From Heligmosomoides polygyrus polygyrus (lineage: Eukaryota; Nematoda; Chromadorea; Rhabditida; Heligmosomidae): a DNA stretch of 64,000 nt. Of this stretch, positions 24,183 to 36,325 are shown in pieces (the first letter of the stretch is position 1; each line of letters opens with the position of its first letter). The notes beneath the pieces were generated by a model. That model did not search any database and was not told where the DNA came from. It was given only the letters and a program-made list of their open reading frames with translations. The translations under genes and the position numbers were made by a program. Where the stretch lies: contig OX377202.1 in the NCBI GenBank assembly GCA_947396885.1, positions 73,566,643 to 73,630,642 on the forward strand, written 5' to 3'.

Positions 24183-24398
24183 CCTGAGTCGAGGTTCTTG
24201 TTTTGGGTCCAGCCCGGGCCAACCTATATAGTCCTCTATCTCGAATTGGTAGTAGCCCATAGGAAAGATAACACACTGACTTGTTCATCGCTGGCCACCG
24301 TGTTGCATAGACGCAATACACATTCAAATTGCTTTCACGATACGTCGTATAAATAGAATGCCCGGCGCTTCCCAAACAGGAATAGATTAACGCCGTCA
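24183..24398 (+). repeat. tRNA-derived SINE, 5'-truncated
   Basis: Begins near box B (GAGGTTCTTGTTTTGGGTCC), followed by the family body (ACACTGACTTGTTCATCGCT, GGCCACCG) and 3' end ATTAACGCCGTCATTAATTC. The first ~60 bp are absent. Confidence 0.75.
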
Positions 24399-24478
24399 TT
24401 AATTCCTTATTCCTATATATCCTCCTGATGCTGTTGAGAGCGTCAAACTTTGGTGGAGAAACTTTACGCCACGACTGT

Positions 24479-24655
24479 TATAATTATTTATTATAATTAT
24501 TTATGAAATTATACTCTAAATCGTATACGAGTGTGAACCACTTATTAGTTTATGCATAATTATTATTATTGTTGTTATTATCATGGTTATTCGGCACAGA
24601 AGTAATCGGAACATTATGATTATTACTAACATTATCATCACAACCATTATTATAA
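24479..24655. repeat. AT-rich simple repeat
   Basis: Imperfect TTATTATAATTATTTAT and (TTA)n/(TTG)n runs. No genes. Confidence 0.7.
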
Positions 24656-24772
24656 CCAAGAAAAATGGATTCGTTTCCGTCAGGAGTGCAAACGCTCGTT
24701 CTCTATTTCATAGGAGTGTTTGCACTGCTCTTGGCCAGAGCGATTTGTAACTAACATAGAGATTCCATTTCA

Positions 24773-24820
24773 TGAACTGTCCTGCAGTTGCTGACTGTAC
24801 AGCAACTGCAGGACAGTTCA
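24773..24820. repeat. Perfect 21-bp inverted repeat with 6-base loop
   Basis: Left arm 24773-24793 (TGAACTGTCCTGCAGTTGCTG minus its first base gives the 20-mer core) and right arm 24800-24820 are exact reverse complements, with loop ACTGTA. After a one-base bulge the pairing extends by six more bases (ATTTCA/TGAAAT). A second 9-bp stem (24685-24693 with 24718-24726) lies just upstream. Confidence 0.9.
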
Positions 24821-25956
24821 TTGAAATCGCTGCATGGCATCAAATGGATGGATCATACGTGACGCCTTCTGAAAGCTAATACCCCTTACCCTTTCTCTAC
24901 CGTTTACCTCCGTGAAGAGTTCCTTGTAAGGTTGTAGAACATAGAAGGCTCCTTTCTTTCTTCCATTCTTTCTTTCATTCTTTCTCTCCCTCTCCCCCCT
25001 TCCAAGGGTGCCACTCTTACAATAAAGTCATCAACTGAAGGACTTTTAGCACAGGTATGTATATATTGTCCATGGCTAGTTGGTTCACAAAATCTGCCTT
25101 CTCTCGACTCTTGGAAGGTAGAATTCATTTCTGTTTCTTGCTATCAGTGGAGTGAATTATTCGGTGACATGATCGAGAATTCTTACGCCATACCTCACCA
25201 GGCATCTGTGATGCGTCAGACAAGACAGGAGTCAGAACTACCAATCCATTGAGATTGGATCACTTTTTCACTGTCTCAAGAAAAATTCAAGTCTCCACTG
25301 GTGAAAAAATACATGTGTTCGAGGACATTTCAGGGCAACTGGAGAGGAGTGCCCAACATTGGCTTGCCGGCTTGTGATGGGAAATAGGGGCATGTCTGCT
25401 CGCATAAACAAGTGCTATGAAGCGACGTTCTTCCACGGGCGTCTTTAGCCTTTCGGAAAGTTCATGAGTCATAACCGCGGTGTGCTTGGTGACCTTTGCA
25501 TTGTGCTATATTCACCTGCGCAGCACGTTTACACTGATCCACGTCGTTTATGGAGCCTTTTGAACTAGGCCGACGGTTGGGAGGAAGCTTCACAATATGT
25601 CCGCATAGCCACAGTATAATATCTTTTATACACAGATACATTGAAGCACAAGGTTGGAAGTGGGATAAGTGCATGGCCTGTAACGACGTTTGCCTCCACC
25701 GCTTCCGTCGCTGAACCCGAATAGAGAACAGCAAAGAAGTCATCGAGGTCATATGCCACTTATCGTTAGAAGTGAGAAAAGAAAGTAAACCAACTCTTGG
25801 GTACGAATTTCTCACAGAATAGAGTTGTTGAATTTCCTACTTTGTGCAGAACTAAAGGGTGTAACTTTATGTCACGCACTTTAAGAAGCCTATTCAAACA
25901 GTTGTAATGCTATGGAGAGTTTTATTACGTTTACATCGTGAAAGAACTTAACTTAC
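24821..25956. other. No secure gene
   Basis: Minus ORFs at 25462-25815 and 25287-25472 are not recognised. An acceptor-like TATTCGGGTTCAG ends at 25711 (minus) and could belong to the tentative gene starting at 26111. Confidence 0.35.
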
Positions 25957-25998
25957 GAATTGAAGTTGAGGTACACGTTCGATAATTTGCAGACAGAT
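25957..25998 (-). CDS. Tentative second exon of the same unidentified gene
   Basis: 42 nt with a strong donor (GTAAGTT) but a weak acceptor (TAAAACCAG). It continues the frame of the preceding tentative exon as RSVCKLSNVYLNFN. A third exon at 25710 downward would be in phase, but nothing confirms it. Confidence 0.22.
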
Positions 25999-26067
25999 CT
26001 GGTTTTATAAGTTTTAAATTTCTTTTTCTGTTAAAAAAAGGTAGTACTCGTTCTTCTACCGGCTTAC

Positions 26068-26111
26068 CGTCGTGGTGGATCACCATCAAAATCTGACATC
26101 TTCAACACTAT
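26068..26111 (-). CDS. Tentative first exon of an unidentified gene
   Basis: 44-nt stretch between a strong acceptor (TTTATTTTCAG) and donor (GTAAGC). It has 12 untranslated bases and then ATG for MSDFDGDPPR plus two bases. An acceptor directly upstream of a start codon would suit a spliced-leader trans-splice site, common in nematodes. No homology recognised. Confidence 0.3.
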
Positions 26112-28584
26112 CTGAAAATAAACACAGGGATGTTGGCACAGACGGCAGTCGGCAGTAATGGTAGAAGTGAAGATTGGACACCACGTCGTATGCGAGTGCG
26201 ACTAGAAGAAATAAAATGCTTGATGTACCATAGTGACAGCTTAACAGTTTCAGCTGCATATGTAATCGATATTAAACATCAGGTAACTCTAGCATAACCG
26301 TGCGAAATCATAATAGAATGATAGGAGAACACTATTTTGTTGCGCCAACGAATGACGCTTTCAGGCAGACCTTACCGGTCTGCTTCCGTCATTGTCACAC
26401 TACCAGGCAGGAGCTCCGTTGTTTCGCTCTTGAAGAGCTGCCACCAAGCGTTTAGAAGTGTATCATCACATTAGTAGCGTCCACGTATATCAGCCGGCCT
26501 TGGCTCTTACCTGCTCCTCTTCTCACTTAATGGTTCAGGCCCAATGCAGGCCAATCATACCCTTGTCGGTGCGTTGACACCAGGATTCTTTGAGGAGAAG
26601 AAAATGGTTTTTCCCTATAGGGATGCGTGTGGGCAAGTGAGCGCTCAAATTGTCTCCGCTATATGCCGCCTAAGGCCTATGTTATACTTTGGCGACGCTG
26701 TTATCGGCGACGTCGGCGACAGTGTTGCGCGGGGTGCTACGCACTGCGTTGCACCCGCTCAACACTGCCGCCGACGTCGCCAACAACAGCGTCGCCGAAG
26801 TATACATAGGCCTGATGGTAGGTACGTACGTTTTGATCCCAACAAACAGATTATCGCCGATCTCCCTCTTTTGTTCTTTATCATTTCATTGAGAGGGGCA
26901 TTGATATGTAATGTTCTATGCATGTTAGATGGAGTAGGATAATTCTGCAGGCTAGGACTCGCTTCCACTCGTCTTCGTTAATAGAGGCTACTGACATCTA
27001 CTGACTGAGTTTAGAAACAAAAGAAGTTGTTAGACTACAGGATCCTATAGTAGCATAAGATTCTTGTTCTAGAAGATCGAAGAAGAATTGGTGAATTTAG
27101 AAGCGCACCGTTAATTTTTTGTTCAATAGAAGGTACTGAGAAACGATAAAGTTAAATGCGAAAGTAAACGGCAGAGATGGTAAGGTGAACATTTTTTAAC
27201 CAGATCCTGGAATACGAAAACCTACTGAAGTTCAGAAGGATTTAGCAGATCTCAAAAATTGCGTGAAGCAGGCTCCCCTGTGGGCAGCTTTTGCTTTGTT
27301 TTGCCGTCGAATTTTCGAGAGTCCACTATTACCGGTGAGTAGTGAAGCGAAAGACGCCACTCAATGATTATGACAGAAAAGCAAGAATGAGTGGAAGGCG
27401 GCTCTGTTCCCACCTAGGAGGGGCAGGTCTTCTGCAGTTGCTCGTCCTTGTCATCAAAACTCCTGAGGAGCGCCGACACGACGAGTTGTGGCAGGCTGTG
27501 TTTTTGCCTTTAGGCACGGGTGCGATCGTGGAATCGGTAATTAGAGTCTGAGGTGTGCGTGAGAGTCGCCGATTTTCGCATGACGAGCACCGCTTTCAAG
27601 TAACGCCATCTGGGCGCCGAGCGGCGCTCCCACGTGGACGGTATTTTATGGGGCCAGTCGGGTCCGCCGACAATGACCGTCGGACATCTTTGGAGCCTCG
27701 CGGCTATTGCGTGACACGCGTTTAGTGGCTGTGAATTCGGCGACAATTCTTCGAAACGGTCGGGATCACGGATATGGTCGGATGTGGCCGCTGGAAGAGG
27801 TGTCCAACCGGGGTTCACATTCAAATCGGTTAACTCGTCGCCGAAGCAAGGATTGGTTGACAGGAAAGGAGGAAAGGATGGCAACAAAGCAGGAAGCTTG
27901 CTTGGCTTCATCTAATGTCAGCCCAGTTTTTGAAACTGATTAAAAATAAAAACAAAAAATCAGACCTGATAAAAATCCTACGGTCTGTAAAAGACATACC
28001 CCCAAATATTTATAGATAACTGCAGGTTGCATATAACGTTCTTTCCAAAACGTTCGCATTCCACTATAGCGTAAAGCTCGAGCCGTCAGTGTCCTTGTGC
28101 AAAATTTCTTTGCTCGTTCGGAAGGCTGCGTTCGGATTATTTTTTTTGTTTCGCACGGATTACGGCAAAAGTGTAACTCCGTCCTCTGAAAGCTTAACTT
28201 CGATATTTACCTTGACCGCTTAAGAATATTCCAAACTACGTGGTCCTGGCACAGAACTATGTATAAAAAATCTTTCGTTCACGAAACCATTCAAAGATAG
28301 AAATTTTGCTTGATGCCCCTCTCTTTGGCTTTGAATACAAAAGTGGACAAAGTCGAATCGTATTGATCGCATTTACTGATTTGGCGTTCCAGTTTAGATA
28401 CTTATGAAGGGAGCCACGCTCCGTCACTCGAATCTGCTGTTCCACGTTGGATGGATGCTCAGGAATGCATCCAGCGCTGGCAGTTTGGAGCGGATGCGTG
28501 GCACCCCCAGCACTGCGCTATAGCCAGTAAGTGCTCGAGGATTCCAAATTTGCGCGTCTCCCACTTCTATGTGTAATCTAAGCG
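26112..28584. other. No recognisable gene
   Basis: Contains the short symmetrical stretch 26690-26810, rich in GCGACGTCGGCGAC-type words, and a donor-like GGTGAGT at 27332 (plus) after a 49-nt open stretch. No supported exon chain. Confidence 0.4.
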
Positions 28585-28769
28585 AGCGCTGTGGCGCAGT
28601 CGGAGAGTGGGCCGGCTGTCGCGTGTATCTCGCGAATTAAGGCCCTTGTTTCAGGTTAGGCCCAGGCCACACAAGCCATCCATCCCTCCTCAGTCGGCGA
28701 ACTACTACCAGCTCTGTCTGGAAAGAATAAAACACTGACTTATCCATTTTCTGCCCGCCGCCAAGTCAC
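28585..28769 (+). repeat. tRNA-derived SINE, 5' part (interrupted copy)
   Basis: Good box A (GAGCGCTGTGGCGCAGTCGG), GCCGGCTGTCGCGTG, then body to ACTGACTTATCCATTTTCTG and CCGCCAAGTCAC. The rest of this copy resumes at 29060 after foreign sequence. Confidence 0.8.
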
Positions 28770-29059
28770 ATTATTTATTTATTTATTTATTTATAACTGC
28801 ACCTTAAGTGCGCTCAAACGAGGAGATAATGAACAAGTAATCTTTTACAACTGCAACAATCTAACGCGGAACAGGGATGAGAAACGTAGTATCACTATGC
28901 GCTGCATTCTGTAATTTTTCAGTGTTGTCCGGCCATTCAAAAGCTCAAGTACAAGGAGCTTGAACCAATGGGTAGTCGTAGCGTGAGAATATAGTATAAG
29001 TAATTTAATTACTCAAAGTTTACGTAATTGTTTTATAATTTTGTTCTGGTTTTTGTTAA
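28770..29059 (-). mobile_element. Insertion within SINE, probable LINE 3' tail
   Basis: About 290 bp, starting with (ATTT)6 on the plus strand, i.e. a (TAAA)n-type tail if read on the minus strand. The sequence is unrelated to the SINE and precisely separates its two halves. Coding remnants were not secure. Confidence 0.5.
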
Positions 29060-29177
29060 TTTATGGGCCAAATACGCATCAGAGTCGCCTTTATGGTATC
29101 CTGAAGAAGGATAATATACTATAATAAATAGAATGCGTGGTGCATCCCAGGATTGACTAACGCCGTCCTTTATTGGG
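29060..29177 (+). repeat. tRNA-derived SINE, 3' part (interrupted copy)
   Basis: Resumes GGGCCAAATACGCATCAGAG and TCGCC, and ends AATAGAATGCGTGGTGCATC, then GACTAACGCCGTCCTTTATT. A 17-bp AT-rich insertion sits near 29112. Confidence 0.75.
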
Positions 29178-31690
29178 CTCTCGACGATAAGGAAAAATGG
29201 AATTGCATGGGTTGAAAGTAGAACAGTGCTATCTGTTCCAGCATTTTCAGGGTTGTAACTTGAAAGACTCTTACGAGACCGGTAGGAATTCAAAGTCTCG
29301 AACCGGCCTGGATCAGTTGTCTTGTAGTTTTTAGGGTTTTATCCTCTCACGCGCATCTGAAGGTTCTTGCTTTTATGGATTTGAATGCCAGCAGAGTTCT
29401 ATTGACATCTAGATGCCATTCTTTCAATACATCACAGGTCATTATTCCGGGAGGTGCTAGGAACGCAATTTAGGTATTGTGCTTATTACGTTCGCATAAA
29501 GGAAGTGTTCAAAGAAAACAACAAAACAGTGGTGTCTGATGAAAAACAGCGAATTAGTACGAGGCAAATATAACAGCACATAACTCGAGTCAGAGAAAAC
29601 GAGTGGCCCCATTAAAAGCAAAGAGATACTACGGGTATCTCTTTGCTGTAACATGTTGACCACCCTTCTCCTAGACTGTTTCGGACCCAATATAGGTGCG
29701 AAATTCTTGGCGACTCTAAGGTAGGCGCTACCTGTTCTGACAACAAGGACTGCGCACACACCCGGGTTTTGGGTTGCTTAAAGCTAACATTAAAAAGCGG
29801 CCCTCTAGTTTTGGAGGCAGTGAAATAAAATTTTTTCGTAAATTTTTTTTGGTGCATAAAGACCTGAATTGAGTAGTAGTCTGTGAGCAATGCATAAATC
29901 AAATACCTTCGACCAAGACTTCAGCATTCAATCCCAGATATTTGTTGCCTATGGAAACAATAGGAAGCTTTGAACAAAGAGAGTAGCTAACCTCTACAAG
30001 TAGGCTTCTGGTGTAATTAATCAAACCTTTTCAAAATTCGTTCGAAATGAACGCAAAATTAAAATCAACAAACAACATGCAGTTTAGCGCCCCTAGCGTT
30101 TCGCATGGAATCTAGAAGTGGAATCTAAAAAAGTAGGCGTAGCCGGAAGAGATTCACTAGTGGACCCACGCTGAAGTTCTCGCCATGCACGTGTTCCGGA
30201 ATCCTCGACCTTTAGCTCTCCACCAAGAGGTCGCACACGCTTCGCTCGTTGTGGTTTACTGCCATCACCCCTTATCTGCGGCGATATTTATGGTCTACCG
30301 TCCACCTAAGCGTATGATTAACCCTGCTTATACGACTTTTACTATCAGATCGTCGTATATCTGGCCACCGTCATCATCGCTACGCACATCGTTGTTTGGA
30401 GTGCATGATCATGAACAGAGGGCGTGATAACACGGTCGTTTCGACGCAATCGCCAACGTAAGCCCTTGGATTATTACGGTAGATAGGAGTAGCAGATTTA
30501 TGACGTGCAAGAGGGCTAGAACTGTTGAGTATAGGCCACGGTTATCTACGCGAACTTTTCTGGCATCAGGACTTCGGGAGATGGAGATGCTCCCGCAAAT
30601 TGTAGATTAAGCTGCAATTTCTCGCTTGCAAGTGCACTACGATCGTAGGCAGAGGTAACGTTAATGAACGAAAAAGAATATGAAGTTGGGTCTGTGAACA
30701 GAGGCAGCTTTAAAGAAATGATGCGGTAGAACGCATAGGCAAGACCTTGAAAGCATTCCCTCTTCGATTATGAATCGTGTCTTTTTCAGTTTATTTTAAA
30801 ATGCGCTTATCTGAGGCAGAGCTATCCAAGCAAACAATAGCAGAATGCATGTCAAAACGCGGTTATCTCTTTGGCTGCTCGCAAACTCGTAAAATGGCTG
30901 CCCATCAAAGGGGTAGACCGCCGTTGATAGGCTAGGAAATCATCGGTGGGACGCCGGTGGGTCATTACATCACTGGACATTCGCTGATAACGAGTGCTCG
31001 TGGGTGGCATCGAGTCAGAATAAAGGTGCATGGACCGCCAGTTGAAGACGTAGTGGTTTCGGAGTGTTCTTGGGTCCAAAGTGGGATAGTTGCGAGGCTT
31101 TGGAATGGAAACAGGTCATCACCGCTCTAATAACTCTCATTATTGGCCAGACCTGCGCTCGCCCTCTACAAAATTGTTCCAATAGTGGTATTACAATATA
31201 TTGAAACATCTATAAAAAAGGATGGACATACTAAATGCAATTCGTAAATGACGCAGTAGACGATTCTCATTCCCATTACCAGAAGAATGAATTATCAGAA
31301 TTGGGCTTTCGAGTTGAACACGTCTTACAATGCCAAGGAACTATTAGTAATGCTATTTATTTATTTTGTAAGTGAAAAAATCGTGAAAGGTTAAAACAAC
31401 AACAAAAAACAAACAAGAGGGAACATGCTAATAAATAGGACAACAAGTAGTGATAACTAGATACTGCATGGACAGACACGTATAATTTGGTACCCTATCA
31501 GAAAGCTTCTTGGAGCTTAACAGAGATTAATAACTATTATTAACGCTACGCAGTGAGAAGTCGCCTCATGTCTGTTTTCATTTGCATATCATTAGAATCA
31601 ATGTTGAGGGACAGAGCAAACAATTCCTAAATAATAATGCGCCACATATTCGACTTTTTGGTGACATCGACAAGGCAATTAAATGTACAT
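29178..31690. other. No recognisable gene; one hairpin
   Basis: Short ORFs only. A perfect 12-bp inverted repeat, GCAAAGAGATAC/GTATCTCTTTGC with a 5-base loop, is at 29618-29646. (TTTA)n-like sequence near 31353. Confidence 0.4.
29618..29646. repeat. 12-bp perfect hairpin
   Basis: Arms 29618-29629 and 29635-29646 are exact reverse complements around TACGG. No U-run follows; function unknown. Confidence 0.8.
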
Positions 31691-31698
31691 CTGCAGAG

Positions 31699-32951
31699 CA
31701 AGGGTGCACATTTAACGGCTAACGGTTTAATGAATTTAAAGAATTAAAGGCGTTTTTCGTTAAAATCTAGATTAACGGTTAACGAAAATTTTTAGAAATT
31801 TAACGGAGTTTTTAACGGTCTTTTTTCATAGTGAGTCTATCACATCCTAGTCTTTATTAATGCTTCAGGAGCGTTTCCGGGGTGCGTGTAGTTCAGTCGG
31901 ACGATGTGCCGGCTGTCGCGTGCAACCGATACCAGGTTCCTGGTTCGAGTTTCCCGCCCAGGCCAACGAAGCCTTCCACCCCTCCGGAGTCCGATAATTG
32001 GCACCAGACTTGTCTGGGAAGGATACAGTGCTAACTTCTTTACCGGCTGGCCACGGAAAGTCATTGCATGGCCAAATACGTGTTCAATTCGCCTCCACGA
32101 CATCCCGTAGAGGTAGGCGCAGGGCGGCATCCAAAAAAAAATGATTGAGTAATAAAGTTCTTCATCCTTATCGTTTAATGCATTTTGGAGCTGAAAATTT
32201 CTGCGCCGTTACCCCAGTCACGTCAACGAATCCACAAAGATATTGGTCTAACCTCGTAGTAAGATATGCCTATCCTCACTTGGAGCTGCTTATCCCAGAA
32301 AACTTTTGCCCACGACCTGAAAAGTCGGGACAGAGAGAATGTTTTCGGCCGCTGAACCAATTTTAAACGATTTAGAAAAACGCTAATAACAAAAATTAGG
32401 AAACCTACTTTCCCTAAACGTTAACACGTTGACGACATGTCACACCTTTTCGGCAGTGTGAGATCGTGTGACACGATGACGTGTCACACGTCTCGGAAAA
32501 AAAAACAAAAAAAGGTTTGAGGGTTTTCTTTCTCGCAGAACACACACGCGTCACACAAAACGGTTTCGCAAAGAACTAGGAAAATGTGAACTTCGGGTTC
32601 TGCCTGATCGCACATTTTATGCTGCCTTGCCTGTGATCATCAGTGATAACTCCATACCGGTTCTTGTCCCATCCTGTAGATAACTTGTTGCTGAAAGCTT
32701 GTTTATTTTTTGCGTTCGTTGCTGTTGAATTGTTTATTTTACATTGCCGTGTTTCATTTCATGAACTTTAGCTTTTGACCTCTTGAAGTTGAAACGTATA
32801 AAGTTTTCCTTGATTTTTTCACTTGAAATATTGGTTTGCAGCTAGTTGTATTTTTTAACGATATTCAACAATTTACCGAAAACTTAACAAGATTTTCCGT
32901 TGAACAATTTCGTTAAAAAATTTAAGGCACAGAATTTTGTGTGCACCCCTG
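31699..32951. mobile_element. Non-autonomous hAT-like DNA transposon with 8-bp target duplication
   Basis: Ends CAAGGGTGCACA (31699-31710) and, reverse-complemented, CAGGGGTGCACA (to 32951) are near-identical terminal inverted repeats of the hAT type (CAGGG-T...). They are flanked by a perfect CTGCAGAG on both sides (31691-31698, 32952-32959); 8 bp is the hAT duplication size. The interior is AT-rich with repeated TTAACGG words next to both ends and has no transposase. A SINE at 31879-32150 inserted later. A 10-bp-arm hairpin CGTGTGACAC/GTGTCACACG is at 32465-32490. Confidence 0.82.
31879..32150 (+). repeat. tRNA-derived SINE nested in the hAT-like element
   Basis: Complete sense copy: box A in GTGCGTGTAGTTCAGTCGG, box B in CCTGGTTCGAGTTTCC, body with CCAGACTTGTCTGGGAAGGA, CCACGACATCCCGTAGAGGT, and tail region ATGATTGAGTAATAAAG. 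The tail is A-rich rather than TTTATCC. No secure duplication. Confidence 0.85.
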
Positions 32952-32959
32952 CTGCAGAG

Positions 32960-34516
32960 CCTGAATTAGACTCGCGATTGTACGAGGTGGGCTGCTCATA
33001 CGGAGTGCTCTCATGTGTACTGCTAAGAAACCAGCCATAAAGGGAGAAAATACACGGCATTCTGGCAAAGCTCCTGTATTTTTTGGGAATTTCTTGTTTT
33101 CATTAATTGGATCCCTTCAGAAATTGTCGACTCATTGGCTTGGAGATAATTTTCACACACTCTGAGCCTCCTTTCGAATTCACTACATTCCCCCCCCCCC
33201 CCCTCCCGCAGGTGAATTAGTGGTAAGCAGACTGCGAGAGGCCCTGGTTATACGAGCAAGCCTTCATTATACCAGGAAATTGACGTCCATTCGCATAAGA
33301 AGAAAGAACAAGCAGCTAGAAACACGATCACATCGTCACGCCTTTCTTAGAGAGACAAATAAGGCAGAAGTTTCTGCCTGCTTGCTTTAGGAAAAGTGCA
33401 GACTCAGAAGAGACCCACATCTAATTAATTCGAAGTGGAGGTGGCTGGCAAATTCGCAGAATGAAGGAGCTCTAGTAGTTCTAAATCTTCCGCGAAATTG
33501 CGTAGAATTTTCAGAAATGGGAACGGCGAACTGTATGAGAGGAGGGAGCGAGCGATAAGCAATTGGGCGATTTCCCTCAACTTCTGAATTGCTAACATAT
33601 GTTACGTGATGGACAGAAGCAAGTGCGGAACAATGGCGTTTTTCGTCTAAATTAGATTTACAACTGTCAGACGAAGCGGAGAAAGCTGTGGTTCAGAGAG
33701 AACAATGTGGCTGCAAGTCATCTGGGTCTGGGCTAATCGGCAAGAGAGAGAGGAGATGGTAGCTCCGACGGGCTTAGATAGAATTTGTGCTGCAGGCTTC
33801 GAAACTTCTTGGCTGGAGAAAGCTTGAGTCGGAAGTCACCAGTTCTCCATTTAGCGTGCCTGAACAGAGGAGGAACGGCTATAATGGGAGGCAAGTTCCG
33901 ATCGGATCTAAGGCCATAAATCGCCTTGAAAATGGGCGTTCAGAGGATAGCTTTTCGCGATAGCGCACCGGCGAGGAGGCTCTGAGAGCGCATGGGAATG
34001 CGTGTGACGCTCTCCATCGGACGCGCACGTCCGGCGAATATCCCGTGCCATCGTAAAGAAGTCGTTTGAAGTTCGACGTTCCGGCAGCACGCTAAGCACC
34101 ACCCAGTCGGTGGGCGCTACCGCTGAAGACGTAAATCATCGGAGAATGGCGTTCTTCTGCGGAGCGAGTCGGGCTTCGCAGAACACCGCCGGAAGAGCGC
34201 ATCTGGGCGTTTATGGTCGAGTGGCGGTGACACCGCCGCTTGGCGTTGGCTCTCGCCAGCCATGTGTTCCGGAAAGCGCAATGCAGTTGGATAAATTGCA
34301 CCTTTTTCTGTTGTTTGAGGCCTCCTTGGCTATTTGGATTTCCGAGACTTTGGGTTGCGATAGCCATAAATTTCCAGAGGCATTATTTTCTTTTCCTATC
34401 TATCCCTGGAAGGCGACGAGGTCTCGACTTAGAAAGCGGCAGCGCCGATATGTGTAGGTGGGGGAATTCACGGAGAATCTTCAAAGATGGCTATGGCTCA
34501 AAATTTTTGCCACTTA
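32960..34516. other. No recognisable gene
   Basis: Poly-C run at 33190-33203. A GC-richer block at 33900-34300 is open in several frames without family match. Confidence 0.4.
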
Positions 34517-34825
34517 CAGCGCGCTTCGTGGGTGGAGTTGGCAGCCGCGTGTTCTCCGATTCAAAGTTCCTGGTTCGGATTTCCTCCCATGCCAACGGAG
34601 TCTTCGGATCCTCTGGAGTCATCTAATCATACCAGACCCGTCTGGGAATAAAAAGACACTGACTTGTCTACGGGTTGGCCACCGCAGGTCACTGCATAGG
34701 CAAAACAGGCATTCAGGAATTCATTCAGGAATTCAGGAACAGGAATTCAAAATTCATTTTATTTCCATGTAGGAGTAAAACGACGGTGGCATCCCACAAA
34801 GAAAATGACTAATGCCGACCTTCAT
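34517..34825 (+). repeat. tRNA-derived SINE with internal short duplications
   Basis: Degenerate head, box-B-like AAAGTTCCTGGTTCGGATTT, body (ACACTGACTTGTCTACGGGT, TGGCCACCGCAGGTCACTGC). The middle is expanded by repeats of CATTCAGGAATT at 34712-34752, then GCATCCCACAAAG and TAATGCCGACC. Confidence 0.78.
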
Positions 34826-36238
34826 TCTAGACCCTTCATCGTTACTTTGCGAGCTAGATTTCCTATTTATGAAACTTTGAAGTAGACGTTCACATTGATT
34901 TTGAGAGCATAATTCTTTGTTGGGAGGCAGTTATTTCTTAAGACTTCAATTTATCACAAACACTTTACAAGCTAGAAGTTAGCAGTTCAGATTTGCTTCC
35001 AATAGCCTGGGTGTGAACAGGAAAGTGTGAGAAGCAGGATTATAATATAAGCTGGAATCGAGTTTATATGCCGAACCGTCCTCAGGAGGGGAGAAGACGT
35101 CAACAGCAACGGCCAATTCCCAGCAATCTATCCCTTTGTCGCCTCGGCGCGATTTGAATTAATTTGACGCTCGAATGCTTACAGGAGATTACGCAAAAAG
35201 AACCACCACTACGGTAAATGGTAAACAGAACGTGAGCAGAAGAATTGCCCAGAATTGCTGTCAAAGGGCCTTTCCAAGTTTAAAGGCTAAGTGAATCGAG
35301 AAGTTGCTTGGATAGATCATGACATTCATTTTGAAGTAAAAATACAAAGGGACAACATTTTTTTCGAAAAGGCCAGACTTCTGGCCGAGGAACCCGTGCT
35401 TCGTCTATACATTGAATTGCTGCTGATAGAGAGGTCACTGTTTCATCCTCAGAAAAGAAAGCGCGATGCCAATCCACTCAGAAGATGCGCAGAGCTTAGG
35501 TGAGCTTAGGTGCTGGCGCTAAAGACGAACCTTAAATCGAGTCAAAGTGCAGACGAGAGCCGGTGTCTGTTTCAGCTGGCTCCAAACATCTGAATGTCTT
35601 ACTTAAAAGTTGTGCATGAAAATCAAAGCAAATCACAGTTGTGTCGATAGTTCGAAATAAAAATTGCTCAAGACGTATTTTTTCATGACGTAAACCTACA
35701 GATTTATGTAGTGAGACCGCAAAAACCACAAATATGGATGGTTCAATGGTATTGTGAACGCGCGCTGAAAGCAAACTAATACGACACCCAATATTCGAAA
35801 TTTCGCTCTTTAAGTCTATAGTTACACATGGTTGCTGCAAAGAGTCTTCATGTGTCTTAAGTGCTTTCTTCTTCGTTTCTTTATGCAGCCATAACGCAGC
35901 AAACTTTCACCTTCTAAAGATTCTGAGATATTCTGCTGATGGAGCCGATCTTAGGGCCAGAAGAATCAATGTTAAAATGCAGAAAAAAAATGAAAAGAAA
36001 AGAAAGCATTAGAGAAAACTAAAACAAAACAAAAGGTTGAGGTGCAAAATTGGTCAGCGTCAGTGCTTTGCATTTGTTCGGAGTTGGCTAATAGCTGCAA
36101 AGGCTGAGTAGGAGTATTGAACTACGCCTTGATCAGCTCGTAAAGCAACTCATCTTCGAAAGTCAGTCTATCTAGAGCGATTACGAGTTCAGTTCTTTCA
36201 AATCATCATTATTACCATATATAATCGAGAGAGGCATG
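34826..36238. other. No recognisable gene
   Basis: Short ORFs only; A-rich runs near 35985-36040. Confidence 0.4.
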
Positions 36239-36250
36239 AGTCACTGTCCG

Positions 36251-36325
36251 ACGACATGTTTGCACTCTTATGTGAAGCCAATGTGCACTCTTACGTGAAG
36301 CCAACATGCACTCTTATGTGAAGCC
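36251..36325. repeat. 25-bp tandem repeat, three copies
   Basis: Three near-identical units TGCACTCTTATGTGAAGCC separated by short spacers (AATG, AACA), immediately next to the GC-rich array. Confidence 0.85.
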
